In this document: one piece after another, positions 12,093 through 24,243 of the stretch
Layout of the letters: each line of letters opens with the position of its first letter
Position numbering within the stretch: the stretch's first letter is position 1
Source of the DNA: Cynocephalus volans
Lineage: Eukaryota > Chordata > Mammalia > Dermoptera > Cynocephalidae
Length of the DNA stretch: 64,000 nt
NCBI RefSeq assembly: GCF_027409185.1
Contig: NC_084472.1
Location: 91,900,427-91,964,426 of the forward strand
Direction of reading: 5' to 3'
Translations under genes and position numbers: made by a program
The notes under the pieces: generated by a model
Told to the model about the DNA's origin: nothing
Databases searched by the model: none
What the model saw: the letters and a program-made list of their open reading frames with translations, nothing else

Positions 12093-12268
12093 GGCCGGCC
12101 CCGTGGCGCACTCGGGAGAGTGCAGTACTTGGGAGCGCAGCGGCGCTCCCGCTGCTGCGGGTTGGGATCCTATATAGGAATGGCCTGTGTGCTCACCCGC
12201 TGAGCGCGGTGCGGACGACACCAAGCCAAGGGTTGCGATCCCCTTACCGGTCACAAAAAGACAGAAAA
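12093..12268 (+). mobile_element. CYN-type tRNA SINE (long form)
   Basis: Starts GGCCGGCCCCGTGGCGCACT, a tRNA-like head with an A-box-like GTGGCGCACTCGGGAGAGTG, a B-box-like GGGTTGGGATCC and then CTATATAGGAATGGCC. A second module, GGACGACACCAAGCCAAGGG ... CCTTACCGGTCAC, precedes an A-rich tail. Target-site duplication AAAAAATGACATGTAG is perfect over 16 bp (12077-12092 and 12269-12284). Such SINEs are transcribed by RNA polymerase III and moved by L1. The family is known to me from colugos. The extra module is absent from the other two copies in this window. Confidence 0.9.
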
Positions 12269-12289
12269 AAAAAATGACATGTAGATGAT

Positions 12290-13470
12290 ATACATACGTT
12301 TCCAATGCTATTCTCTCATTATGTTAGCATATGTCTAACATGAAAATATAGAAGGAATTTTGAGAACAGTGTATATCTATCAAGAAGGTTAAGGGCAAGG
12401 TGGCCAATACATGCAGCTATTTCCCATTTTATAATATGAAGGAGAAATTGCTAACTGATAATGACACTTTCTCACTGAGCCGAGACTAAACCTTAACATC
12501 CTTCTCAGCAAAGCCTTCCAAACTGTCACAACCAGTAGTCTGGTGTCGGCATGTGCAATGAAACTTACATGCCATCCTCAACTGAGCGTTCCTCCTCCTA
12601 GCAGTTGACCCTTGTGGTAAAGAGCATTCATTTCCTTTGTCTTTGGTTCACTGACCTTGTTCTAAAACATAGGCTCCATTTCACTACTAAGTAAAGAGCG
12701 ACAGATTGAATTCGTGCCCAAGCCTTAATTATGAATCATTTTCTCTTCCATTGAGAGTATATTTCGATATTTTTAAAGCATTGAGACTTTTCCGTGTGTT
12801 AACTTACAATATAAAAAAGAGTTCTGAATCTTGTGTAACTTGATTTTGCTTAAATATTTCCATGGTTCATTCTATAACACAGTCTATCTGTAGATTTTTA
12901 AAAGTCTGTCTTTTATAAATCAAACACTATGTTTCATACCCTATTAACATTTTTTTTTTTTTTTTTTTATATACTGCACTGGGAAATTAGTTTTCTCTTT
13001 TGTTCTAAATACTTATGTATTTTCTTAGTTCTTGGACATTTTATTTTATAACTTCCTTGGTAATTTTACATCTTTAAAAATTTTTTGTTTTCTTACATAT
13101 TTTCCAATCTTACTGTCTTTTCACTTTTTGTTTTAGATTTCCTTAAATTTTTCTTAAATTCTTCCATTGAGTCATTTCTCTCAGATACTGTATTTAATTA
13201 TTTGAAAAATCTTCGTTCTCTATTTATTTTGCACAGTAACTTGTTTGTGTTTAATGGATTTTCTGTATTTTTAAATTTGTTGAATCACAGTAATTCAACT
13301 TTTTAGTTAATTTTTTCAGTTATTGTTTCTCCTCTAAATTAGTTCTCTTTTTTCCAGTGCCAAGAATACTTTGATATTGGTTTTTTAAAACTTGTTTTAT
13401 TTGTTAAGTCTCTTTAAATATCTACTGAATGGGTCAAACATCATTCAGAAAAAGAGAAACAACTAGGTAT
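12290..13470. other. Unassigned AT-rich sequence with T tracts
   Basis: Includes a T20 run at about 12950 and a long T-rich block to 13420. It could be a decayed antisense LINE, but I cannot show it. No gene seen. Confidence 0.45.
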
Positions 13471-13480
13471 TTCTTTGCAG

Positions 13481-13708
13481 GAAGTAAGTGAACACAGGGA
13501 ATCGGAAGCTTGCCAAACCCTTGGAGGAGCTGTGTTCTTTTGGCCCCTGAAGTATGACGTCCAGAACCTGTGCAAATGCCTCCCATTGAGTCAGTCTAGG
13601 AAATGTCGTTTCCAGGCTTCCCGCCTAGGTGTAAAAAGAAGCAGACTTGTTGCTGAGACGCTAACAGACGATTCTACACAACTGCTGATTAATGCATGTT
13701 CAAAATAG
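13481..13708 (+). other. Open segment after a splice-acceptor-like site
   Basis: TATTTCTTTGCAG at 13468-13480 is followed by 75 open codons starting EVSEHRESEACQTLGG and ending at TAG 13706-13708. It is richer in GC than its surroundings. A donor-like TAG|gtgtaa lies at 13628/13629. I recognise no domain. It may be an exon of the candidate relic at 14029-15785 or simply chance. Confidence 0.2.
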
Positions 13709-14028
13709 AAGGGGGAGGATTGGGTGTGAGTTTCATTTGCTGCTGTGCAGGTATGGTTCTTTTCTGGCTAGGTCTCCTACCCTACTAAAAGATAGGATGG
13801 GGAGGTATGTTAAAGGGAGGGGTGCAGTGCTGATCAGGAGATTCTCTTTACTTATTTTAAATAAATAAATAAGAGAACCAGAAGATTCTCTTTATTTTAG
13901 TGGATGAGGAGCTAGCTGTCAGATGCAAATCCTCCAGATAGTAGAACAAAGAAAGATTTATTCTGGAATGTCAACATCCAGGTTAGGAACATCAGCTTTC
14001 CCCCAAACATTCTCTTCAATTTCTTTAG

Positions 14029-15785
14029 GAAAGAACTTCTGGGGTTTGGCACTGAGGCAGTATCAGCTTGTATTTGCTTTCTATTTGAGGTAAGGATTGA
14101 GGGATGTAAGTGCTGCTTCAGTTAATCTCTCTCTCTTCAGCTTCACGTGTCTCAACGTCAGCCCTCAGCAGTACTGCAGACTCTGAGCCCAGAGCCCCTT
14201 GAGGACTTCACAGGTGGGCTGGCTGTCACCTCCTCTATAGGCTCTCAACAGAGTAGCAGGACAGCAGGCTCTGCAGGCCCCCGCCCCTCACTGACTCTGA
14301 GAGATCTGTCGAAATCACTCCTCAGCTGGTGGTGAGCCCTCATCCACATTGTTGTCTTTGAGTTTGGCTCATTCCTTACTGTACTTCTAGGCTTTATTTC
14401 ATCAAGGCCAGAAAACAAATAGGGGGCAAATGCATATGTCTAATCTGCCACGCAACTTAGAAAGTGTTGTCTGCTTTCTTAAGTGTTGTTGAGTCCTTAA
14501 GATGTCTGATCTTTGTGACCTGATTTTCCATAACTATACAGTGCATGTGCAAAATTCTGTTCTCTAATCAAGCCTGAACTGCCTTCTGAACTGAGACACT
14601 CACTTCTGACTCAGTTTGTTTCTAGCCCCGGATGACCATTCTTCTTTTTTTCTTCCTTTATGTATTTGAATAATCAGTCAAGGTGAATGTAGCTAATTGT
14701 GGCTTTCTCCCTTCTTTGACCTATAATTGAACTATTATTGCATGATAAAGACATGTCTACGTTAGACAATCTGATGCTGTGTATACATTTTGTTATGTAA
14801 TTATTGATGTGTTCTAATTAATTAATACCCTATTAGACTCCAGAAGTTATTTAAGATATGTCATATACATGCACACTGAAATTAGATTTAATCTGCTAAG
14901 ATCAGTGTCTCTTTTAGGGCACAGTATGGTACTGGGGATATGGTAAAATATTAATACACACATGTACAATTTATTGATTATGTAAAACTTACACTAATAT
15001 CAACTTCTCTCTTTCTCATACACACATACCTTCTTTTTAATTATCTTGCTCATCTTTTTCTTTTCTGAATCTTACAGATACAGAGGAAATAGCTGAAGAA
15101 GTCAAGGAAATCAGAAGAGATTAAAAAGAAAGAAACAGAACTAAAAAAAGGTATTGATAATTGGTACCCACCTAGTCTCTCTTCTCTTATTATTTTCATC
15201 AATTGGCCTTTACTTGTGCAACAACGAACATTAGAATTCTTCCCTGGTAACTTGCTGTGTGATAGTTGAATGGCATTCTTGTATTTAGGCAATTTCATTG
15301 TGTGTCCTCTTACACGAACATAACTTTAATGAATTTAACAATTTGATCCTGTTTTATGTACTGTTTTAAATTTTTATGAGAAAGAACTGTCTGCTGAGAA
15401 ATAGTGAAATGAAACTCTTCATTTCAGTGACTGGAAAAAGAGATGGGAATGTCTTCTCCACTGCTAGACAGAGTTCATGTCTCCTGCCAGATGCCTTGGT
15501 ATGTTGCTGTGTGTTTTTGACAGATTTGTTGCATTACTGAAGTGAGATTCTTTCCAAGGAGCATGTAACTTTTAAATACTAATATCTGTAGGAAAAAAAC
15601 CACCACCAACAACAACTTTCTTCCCGTTGTTGGTTCGGGTACCCCTGCATCTTTGAAATTGTTATTTTGTTTTGTAGGCAGATGCTCCCTGGACAGCCAC
15701 CAGCCTTCCCTATAGTGTTTGAGCACTGACCCCTGAACAATGTATGTGACATATTATTAAAGAATTATTAAACAGTAAAGGCGTG
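14029..15785 (+). pseudogene. Candidate multi-exon gene relic (3' part)
   Basis: I see five blocks, each behind a pyrimidine-rich AG and, except the last, before a GT donor. They are 14029-14089 (CTTTAG|...|gtaagg), 14141-14213 (CTCTTCAG|...|gtgggc), 15078-15150 (CTTACAG|...|gtattg), 15428-15498 (ATTTCAG|...|gtatgt) and 15678 onward (TTTGTAG|). Phases agree across all junctions. Block 2 ends with one base that block 3 completes, giving ...LEDFT then DTEEIAEEVKE. Block 4 reads VTGKRDGNVFSTARQSS. Block 5 reads ADAPWTATSLPYSV then TGA at 15720-15722, followed by ATTAAA at about 15755 and a GT/T-rich stretch. One apparent extra base in block 3, near 15110, breaks the frame, and the first intron would be only 51 nt. 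So this is either a decayed gene, a non-coding transcript or chance. I do not recognise a family. Confidence 0.3.
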
Positions 15786-15789
15786 CTTT

Positions 15790-16610
15790 GGTTATTTTTT
15801 TTATCTGACAGTCATCTCGAAACTAAAAGCTAGAAATTATGAATGACAGGAAGGGGAAATTTAAATTAGGGCCCAAGTTTATCTCTTTTCACTCTCAGTT
15901 TCAATAATTTCTTTTTCATTACCAAAAGTGTCATTTTGCATGAATTTTCTTACTCTTCCCTTCCTCTCTCCAAAGTGCAGATATGAATTTCCTATAAAAA
16001 TTAATGTGCACCTTGAATTAACATACAATAACAATAAAGCATTAATTTAAAACTTGTATATATATATTTAGAGATGTACTGCTGCAGATACCATACAAAT
16101 TATGTATATTTTATTCATATTTTCACCTAGCATTTATCTGTAACATGAATAAATAGAGACCTATATTTAATGTTTATATGCTACTATTTTATGTACCATG
16201 AGATTTAGAATTAGATCTGGATGTTTGCAGAAAGCTACTAAATCCCTAATTGAACACTCTAAGCAATGTAACTAAGGCTTATCACACTATGGCACACAGG
16301 CTGGGTATGTGATAGAAATCATGCACATTTTTGAAATAAGTGGAAAAGACAATGGACAGTATAGCTGTTAGGTACACATGAATTCAACTGAGAATTTAGT
16401 GAGCCCAAACTGAAGAAACAGAAGGAATTTGGTGTAGGACATCTGGAGAGTTAGTATTTTATACAAAAAATGTCTAGATCCTTTAGTTTTAATTTTCTTT
16501 TCGCATTTGTTATAGAAAGATTTAAAATCTATTCTTTTGAAATACATAAATGGCCACATTCATATGCTTCTTAAAGAATCCATTTTTTAAAAAAACTTCT
16601 ATTTCAATAT
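15790..16610. other. Unassigned AT-rich sequence
   Basis: No gene or clear repeat seen. Confidence 0.5.
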
Positions 16611-16619
16611 TTAATGCTG

Positions 16620-16850
16620 TAGACCAGCACTGTCCACTAGAACTTTCTGGAGAGACAGACACCTCCTTATCTACATGGTCTAATAAGGTAACCACTAGCC
16701 ATATGTGGTTATTGAACACTAGAAATGTGGCTAGTGCAACTGAGGAACTGAATTTTTGTTTTTATTTAGTTTTAAATCACTTAAGTTTAAATAGCCATAT
16801 GTGGTTAATGACTACCATATTAGCAATGCTACAGACTATTCAGAGTATCT
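16620..16850 (+). mobile_element. hAT-type non-autonomous DNA transposon relic
   Basis: Begins AGACCAGCACTGTCCACTAG and contains ACCACTAGCCATATGTGGTT, AATGTGGCTAGTGCAACTGA and a second inverted ATAGCCATATGTGGTTAATG. The inverted ends and internal words match a common MER-class hAT MITE of mammals. Exact family name not certain. Confidence 0.6.
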
Positions 16851-16859
16851 ATTTGACAG

Positions 16860-18400
16860 TGTTTAAGACAAGCTAAAGTGGGTAAGATATTTTTAAATTA
16901 CAGATGGAAAATTTTTTGAAAATATATTAAGTACTTGTCATTGTACATACATTGTAGTGATTTTATAGTAGTTTTAAAGTGGTATGGCATAATAAATATA
17001 TACGAATATCTATATATTTATACACATACATGTGTGTATATATATTTCTATACATATGTATGTAGGAGTTCATAAGATCTGTTTGTATAGTAATTTTATG
17101 CAAAAACTGAAAAATTGCATGGCTAAGAAACATGTTGTTGTCAGGAACCAGAGAATATTGGTATGTATCTAGCAATAAAACACAACAAACTGAATGGTAA
17201 AATAAGTCCCACCATACAGGGGGTACCAAAAAGCAAAAATGGTACTACATTTCAGTGAATTCTGGTAACTAACAAATAAGGTAGTGTAAAATAAATTTGA
17301 TTGAATTCCTTTTAAGCTAACCACGATTCATAATGACAATTAATTCATCAAAAAGCCACAGGAAGTATGCATCAAAGTAATAATTTTAAAGAAAGTTCAG
17401 TGTCATGCTCTGACATTCAGAGAAGTAAATATATCATTGATTATAACTCCTAATAGGTGAACAAGTGTTAATAACTCTATGACCTTTAACCTGTGGGTTA
17501 TGATAGTTACATATTTTAATCTAAAATGTAAATAAAATAACTCAAATTTTATCTCTGATCAACCTGTAAAGCAAGATTTTTTTGTTTAATTTGAAAAAGA
17601 GTAAAATGACAAGTAAGCTCAAATTCCTGTCTTTGGTGTGTGGCGTGTGGCTTCTCACCATCACTAGGGACAACGTCCTCTCCACCTTTCATCTTTGACA
17701 CCGAGCCTTCCATTATTATTTGCACATTGGACATAGGTCTAATAAAATATATCTCAGTCACTGGAAAATACATCAATGTATGGATTTTTCATACTTATCG
17801 AACAGTCCGATCAAAGTCTAAACATTGATGTGGGTTTGTACGTGTCCTATGTGTGTGTGTGAGGTGTGCATTTGGACAAGGGAAGTTGAAAAATGCTTCA
17901 TTTATTAGAGTCATGAATTAAATGATGCAGGTCTGAAACTAGTTGCAAATATTATTATAATATGAACAAAATCCAAGACAATATTATAGGTTGCATTTAA
18001 AAAAAAATTTATGGAGCCAAGCAAAAATTAAACAAACTACATTTGGAACAGTAAGATGATAGCTCTGATAGCCCTGAATATGCTTGATGGCAGCTAAATC
18101 TGTGAGTACAGTTTGAGAGGATATAAAGAATCTCATGTTTGCTTGATCTTTCAACCATTAGTTCTAAATTCCTTTGCAAGAGTGTGCATTGAAAAAAATC
18201 ACAAGACAAATAGGAGATTGCATTATTTTTCTGACTCATCCCTTTTATATCTCTGTGATCTACTACAAATAATGCCATTGGATCTGTTTCCTTTTCCATA
18301 AAGTGAGAAAGTTATATAGATATTCACTATGATACATTTAATTAAAAAAATATTCTCTGGAATGGAAGAGACAAAGCTTTGTGTAACTAGTAACATTTCC
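16860..18400. other. Unassigned AT-rich sequence with TA/CA-rich patches
   Basis: A TA/CA-rich low-complexity patch lies at about 16990-17060. Short frames only. No motif, RNA or clear repeat recognised. Confidence 0.5.
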
Positions 18401-18412
18401 GGAAAAGACATC

Positions 18413-18850
18413 TGTGTTAGTTTCCTAGGGCTGATGTAACAAATAACCACAAATTGGGTGGCTTCAAACCACAGAAATTGATTCTCTCATACAGTTCTGA
18501 AGGCTGGAAGTCAGAAATCAGGTTGTAGGCAGGGCCATGCCCTCTCTAAAGCCTTTGATGGTTGCTGGCAATCCTTTGTGTTCCTTGGCTTGTGGGTGAG
18601 CATTCTAATCTCTGCCTCCATCTTCATGTGGTCTTCTCTCCTGTGTGTCTATGTCCTAATTTTCCTCTTATTATAAGGACTCTAGTCATATTAGATTAGG
18701 GCCACCAAAATCCAGCATGACCTCATCTTGAGTTGGTTACATCTGCAAAGACCCTATTTGCAGATAAGGTCACATTCACAGGTTCAGGAGGTTAAGACTA
18801 AACATTCTTTTTTTTTTTTGGTGGGAAGAGGCACAATTCAACCCACAACT
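18413..18850 (-). mobile_element. MLT1-class MaLR LTR, antisense
   Basis: Begins TGTGTTAGTTTCCTAGGGCT. It continues with TAACAAATAACCACAAATTG, GGTTGCTGGCAATCCTTTG and TTATAAGGACTCTAGTCATA, and ends near TTCAACCCACAACTA. The copy is nearly complete with no internal region. Confidence 0.85.
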
Positions 18851-18859
18851 ACACTTGAG

Positions 18860-19805
18860 AGCACAATCCCTTTCTGTTGAAGGAGCCACAAGTCTCAAAG
18901 AAAGTAGTGCAATAGTTCTGAGATACAGACATAGAAGAAAGATGGAAAAACAATATGAATATAATTTGTATCTTTTCAATAACAAAGGTGTGAACACATA
19001 CATAGACATATCTAGCATTTGTTGTGCATGCTAGAAATACAAAATCAAACACACATGAAGCCCTATTTTAGTTTTAAATAAAATCATTTGCTTGGAAAGG
19101 CACAAGGGAGGTCTCAACAGGAGAAATAAGTTTGAAAATTCTGGGAGCCTCCACAAGGTTATTTTTCACTTGGGTTCACCACAGGCCCATATCTGCCCTC
19201 AGCCTTGAGTACTGAGAGACTGGGCTCTTATTAATATTTCAGAATTTCTGCAGCTCATGTACACACTCTCAAGTTAGTGCAGTTCAAAACCAATGAAGAT
19301 GGTGATGCAGCATCCTGTCAATTTCCAGTGACACACTGTATGGCCAAGCTGACCAGAACTCGCAATAGTTGTTCCAACAGCCTCATCCCATAGTAAACTA
19401 CATCCCAGAGTACTGAAGTTATGTGTTGTGAATGTTTAGGGACATTGGATTTTGCTAGTCAAGTGCATCTCTCTCCACAATAAGCACATATTTGTTAAGA
19501 GGTTCAAATACATGAATCAACCTGACCTCACTTTGAAAAATTCAATCATTTAAACCAAATAACCATGCAGATTATAATTTTAGTATTAGAATAAACATCT
19601 TTTTCTCATTGCTTCCTGAAATTATGTCTGTGGGTGAGAGAGAACCAGTTAGTTTTGGGGGACAGGTCCAAATAAATTATATCCAAGGCCCTGACAGGGG
19701 GACCAAGACTAAGCAGGTACATCTTTACTCTCAACAGCTTCTGCATGTTAAGTTCTCTCTGTCTCAATGGATGTCGGAGAGACAAGGATACATGAAGCCA
19801 AGTAG
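18860..19805. other. Unassigned sequence
   Basis: No gene or clear repeat seen. The antisense frame at 18776-19018 overlaps the LTR end and is not coding. Confidence 0.5.
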
Positions 19806-19813
19806 AATATGTA

Positions 19814-19895
19814 CATGGAATCTTCAAAAAGGTCACGGAAGGATTTGTATTATCTTTTAATTCTATTTTCCACAAACTTTTTGAACAACCCTCAT
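19814..19895. mobile_element. Mariner-like MITE, first of a tandem pair
   Basis: Reads ATCTTCAAAAAGGTCACGGA on the left and CCACAAACTTTTTGAACAAC on the right, the inverted ends of the same ~82-bp palindrome as at 1672. The middle TTTGTATTATCTTTTAATTC is identical to the next copy. Confidence 0.6.
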
Positions 19896-19907
19896 ACATA
19901 CACACAA

Positions 19908-19991
19908 ACAAGGGTATTTCAAAAAGTTCATGGAAAGATTTGTATTATCTTTTAATTCCATTGCTTCACGAACTCTTTGAAGTACCCTCGT
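19908..19991. mobile_element. Mariner-like MITE, second of a tandem pair
   Basis: AAGGGTATTTCAAAAAGTTC on the left and CACGAACTCTTTGAAGTACC on the right form a near-perfect hairpin flanked by TA. Same orientation as the copy about 12 bases upstream. Confidence 0.65.
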
Positions 19992-20455
19992 ATATCTGTA
20001 TGTTGGATTCTCATTATTCTTGAATTCGATTTTTGCAAATTCACCTACTCGCTACAATGTGTTTGTGATCTCAAAATCACTTGTGGTGCTTTCACAGCCA
20101 TCGTGGGCACGTGCACAGTGGCAAAAAATTCGAGCCGATCCACACACGTGTTCCCAGCTGAAGTCAAACAAGGCGATACTCTGCCTTCTTGTGTTTGCTC
20201 CCCTCCCAGCAGCAAGTGCCCTTTCACACTCTATTTAGCACAATGTTTTTCTCATTTCTGTGTGTTTTGCTGGTGATTTCACTCTTTAAAATGGCCTGCA
20301 AGCATAGTGCTGAAGTTCTCTCTAGTGTTCCTAAGTGTAAGCAGGCTGTAGTTTGCCTTATGGAGAAAACAGTGTGTGAGATAAGCTTCAGTCAGGTATG
20401 AGTTACAGGGATGTTGGCTGTTACTTCAGTGTTAATGAATCAACAGTGTGCAATA

Positions 20456-20510
20456 AATATATATACACACACATACACATACATACATACACCCCCTGCA
20501 TATATATATC
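20456..20510. repeat. AT/AC-rich microsatellite patch
   Basis: Alternating TA, CA and ACAT units immediately before the L1 fragment. Confidence 0.7.
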
Positions 20511-20521
20511 TCCACATGCAA

Positions 20522-21750
20522 AAAAATGAAGTTGGACTCTTACCTTACACCATATATCAAAAATTAACTTAAAATGGATCACAGACCTAAGCATAAAAGC
20601 TGAGACTGTAAAACTGTTAGAAGAAAACCTAGGAGAAAAGCTTCATGACATTGGATTTGGCAATGATATCTTGGATATGACACTAAAAGCAGAGACAACA
20701 AAAGAAAAAATAAATAATTGGACTATATCAAGATTAAAAACTTTTGTGCATCAAAGGATACTATCAAACAGTAAAAAGGCAACCCACAGAATGGGAGAAA
20801 ATATTTGTAAATCATATATCTGATAAGGGGTTGATATCCAGAATCTATAAAGAACTCCTACACATTTAACAACAGAAAACCCCAAACAATTAAAAAATTG
20901 GCAAAGGACTTGAATAGATACTATCCAAAGAAGATATACAAATGGCCAGTACACACATACAAAGATGCTTGGCATCACTAGTTATTAAGGAAATGCAAAC
21001 CAAAACCACAATGAGGTTCCACTTATACCCATTAGGATGGCTGCTATTAAAAACAAAACAAAACAACACACACAAAAAAACAGAAAATAAGTTTCTGGCA
21101 AGAAGGTGGAGAAATATGAACACCTGTGCACTATTGGTGGCAATGTAAAATGGTGCAGCCTCTGTGTAAAATAACGTGGCATTGTCTCAAAAAATTAAAA
21201 ATAGAATTACCATAGGATCTAGTAATTCCACTTCTCAGTATATATCCAAAAGAATTGAGAGCAAGCTCTTGAAGAAATATTTGTACCCATGTTCATAGCA
21301 GCATTATTCACAATAGCCAAAAGGTGGACATCAAGTGTCCATTGATGAATAAACGTGTAAACAAAATGTGTGTATACATCAATAGAATATTATTTGTCCT
21401 TATAAAAGAAAGAAATTCTGACACATGCTGCAACATGGATGAATCTTGAGGACATTGTGCTAAGTCACAAGAAATTGAATATTGTGTGATTTCAATTATA
21501 TGAGGTACATAAAATAATCAAATTTGTAGAGACAGAAAGTGAAATGATGACTGTCAGGAGTTGGAGGAAGAGAGGAATGGGATTAGTGTGTGATGGATAC
21601 AGAGTTTAAGTTTGGGAAGATGAAAATTTTTGGAGATGGACAATGGTGATTAAGTACAATGTGAATGTACTTAATACACCAAACTGTACAATTAAAAATA
21701 AGATGATAAATTTTATGATATGTGTATTTTCCACACTTAAAAAGTAAAAG
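20522..21750 (+). mobile_element. L1M LINE 3' end, sense, 5'-truncated
   Basis: Collinear with the end of L1 ORF2 and the 3' UTR. Landmarks are AAAATGGATCACAGACCTAA, GAATGGGAGAAAATATTTG, AAGAACTCCTACACATTTAA, TTCATAGCAGCATTATTCAC, GAATCTTGAGGACATTGTGC and a 3' end with TTAAAAATAAGATGATAAAT. Stops in the ORF2 frame show it is dead. An L1MB/MC-like age is likely. Confidence 0.85.
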
Positions 21751-21759
21751 AAACATAGC

Positions 21760-22680
21760 TCAATATAGTGGAATTTAGCATTATAATGCAATCTTCTCCT
21801 GTCATTTTAACTAATAAAACTACCCAGTCAGTTTCAATGGCATGTAATTAGTAAGAACTTGGAAAAGAAAACAGAAAAACCTATAAAATCTAATGATTCA
21901 AATAAATGTTAAAAAAAAAATGATTTGAAAGGAAAACAGAAAAACCCTTAAGAGAAATGACACTGGGTTACTTCATTCTTAACACACTGGGCACTGAGAA
22001 TAAGGTTCAACATTTCAGGAAAGCTTATGCATTTGAGAAAAAATTCCTGCTGTAATCTGTCATTCATAGAGAGTTTTAAGAAAGGTAATATGTTACCTCC
22101 TTTAAAATGCACACATAAATATTCATGCATACATTAAGAGCAGCTCTAAAATTCTTGGAACCGAAGAGATGGATCGTGAATGTCCTAGGCCTTATTTGTG
22201 TAATTCATACCTGTGTAGCTTCAATTTGCATTTGCAAATGGATTTTTTCCTGAAAAACAATTTGTATGTTCAGCTATTTATTTTGCATATTTCAGTTCAT
22301 ATTGGGCATGCAGAGCAGCTGGTTCATTGCATACGACTGTTACTCAGGGCCAGTATCTACAAGTCTTACCTGTTCACACAAATGTCCCTTTGGTCCACTG
22401 GTTACCATTCTGCTCAGCCATGAAACCCTGGTAAAGGTGAATGGGTGGGCTCTGTGGGTTGAGTGAAGAGTGGCATGGTGTATGGAGTTCTTTCTTATCT
22501 TCAGTTGATGGCAGTGGAAGTGTCTCTGGGCAGACTCTAAGGTTACAGAGTAACCTTTAGGATTTCATGGAGGGATCTGAGGAATGGAAGAAGAAAGCAA
22601 GCCAGAGCTTGTATAACTGCATTTATTATAATGGACTACTTCACAGCATCAATATTAGTTGCTGGAGGTGGTCTTTTAGG
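21760..22680. other. Unassigned AT-rich sequence
   Basis: No gene or clear repeat seen. Frames up to 84 codons lack motifs. Confidence 0.5.
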
Positions 22681-22689
22681 CAATTGTTG

Positions 22690-22925
22690 CATAGTGGAAA
22701 GAGAAGGGGCTTTGGTGAGCAGACAGCTCTGGGTCTGAATTTTGCTCCTTTATGCTTTGTGACCTTAGTTCAGCTCATTGATCTGGCTGACCTTCAGCCT
22801 CTTTATCTTTCAACCGAAAATAATAAGACTCTACTCCTGAGATGATGGTGTGAATTACAGGGGACAATGTACAAAGCTGGTGAAGGGCCTGGCATGTAGT
22901 ACGTGCTCAACAAATGAAAGATGAT
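22690..22925 (+). repeat. MIR SINE, sense
   Basis: Near full length. The tRNA-like start GCATAGTGGAAAGAG is followed by CAGACAGCTCTGGGTCTGAAT, a decayed TGTGACCTTAG core, and the tail GGCCTGGCATGTAGTACGTG-CTCAACAAATG. Confidence 0.75.
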
Positions 22926-22929
22926 ATTG

Positions 22930-24150
22930 ACATTTTAATTTTATTCATATTGAGTTTGAGAAGTATTTGTGAGGCAGGCAAGATGTTCTTTTAGAATTCA
23001 CAAGAGACCCATCAACACTGAGGGATGAGAGAATCAGAAAGGAAACTTTGTCTCTTTACTCTCTGCGGTAGTCAGCAGCTGAATTTGATTGATTGATTAG
23101 GAGCTTTTAATGACAACCCTGATAGTTTTGGAGGCATGCTGAAAACATATTGGAAAAATTCAGAGACCTCTTTCTGGAACTGGGTTCACCTCAAAGACTA
23201 AATACAAACTCCTGGAGGACAGTCCCGAGGCTGTTGGTATCACTGTTATTATTACTTACAACTTTAGTGTGTTGAATAAAATGCATCTTGTTAATTGATC
23301 TGAATTGAGTTCCTGAGAAATATCACAGTGAATTATTCAGGTTTTCTGCTACTAAAATTACATGGAGACATAAACTCATTGCTTTACATGAAACCTGCTG
23401 GAGAGATTTAAATTTCATCAATCTTCTTAGCTTTGCTGCTTTTAAGATCACAAAAAATGGCCTGTCTTAGAGAAACCTTGCATATCACAATTCAGTTTTT
23501 AGACATGGCAGGAGCTCATTCATGGTGGAATTTATTTCACATTACATTTGGGGCATGCATGAGATTTAAAAGCAATGCTTTTTCTTTAAAGTACTCACTA
23601 CAAAAGATATATCACACATACTGAGGCTATTTAAAACTCAGCAAGGGGAATATCAACAGATTTTTCTCCAAGTGTGCTCTCTGATCAACTGGGGAAATAA
23701 AATCTTTCTTATGAGAAGCAACCAATTGAAACAATTCTGGTGCATTAAAGCCTAGGGGTACCTGTCCTATTTGATTGGAATTTTTGACAGTTTCAGATAT
23801 AGAAATAGTGTTTATATAGGTGTATGTGTATATGAGTGGTTTTTTTTGCCCTTATGAATGGTTTTCTGACTTATATACCTTCAGTGCTTTTAAGAATATT
23901 TATGGAGGAGCAAAATATCATCAGCAATTTGTTTTTTGGCTTGGATTATTTAGGAAATCAATCAAAAACCCTTCAATGGTATGTAAAGAAAATCAAACTA
24001 AAGCTATTTTTCTTAAAAAGAAAATTTATGGGCTTTCCAACTGGCGCATTCAAGGATGACAGTTTTAGATGTCGTGTGATCTGATTCAAAGTGATCAAAA
24101 GTAGACTTTCCCCTCTACTCTTGATTCTGGTCTGAGAAACAGATCAAATA
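22930..24150. other. Unassigned AT-rich sequence
   Basis: No gene, RNA or clear repeat recognised. Confidence 0.5.
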
Positions 24151-24152
24151 TG

Positions 24153-24202
24153 GTACGAGGGGTCTTTGAAAAGTTCATGGAAATATTTGTGTTATCTTTA
24201 GT
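24153..24202. mobile_element. Half of a mariner-like MITE
   Basis: GTACGAGGGGTCTTTGAAAA then GTTCATGGAAATATTTGTGT matches the left half of the 82-bp palindromes at 1672 and 19908. The right half is replaced by TG/TA-rich sequence. Confidence 0.5.
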
Positions 24203-24243
24203 ACCTGTGTGTATGTGTGTATAAATATATATGTATATATATG

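Noticed and set aside
22690-22925. tRNA gene
   Set aside because: The tRNA-like start belongs to a MIR, with its core and tail following.
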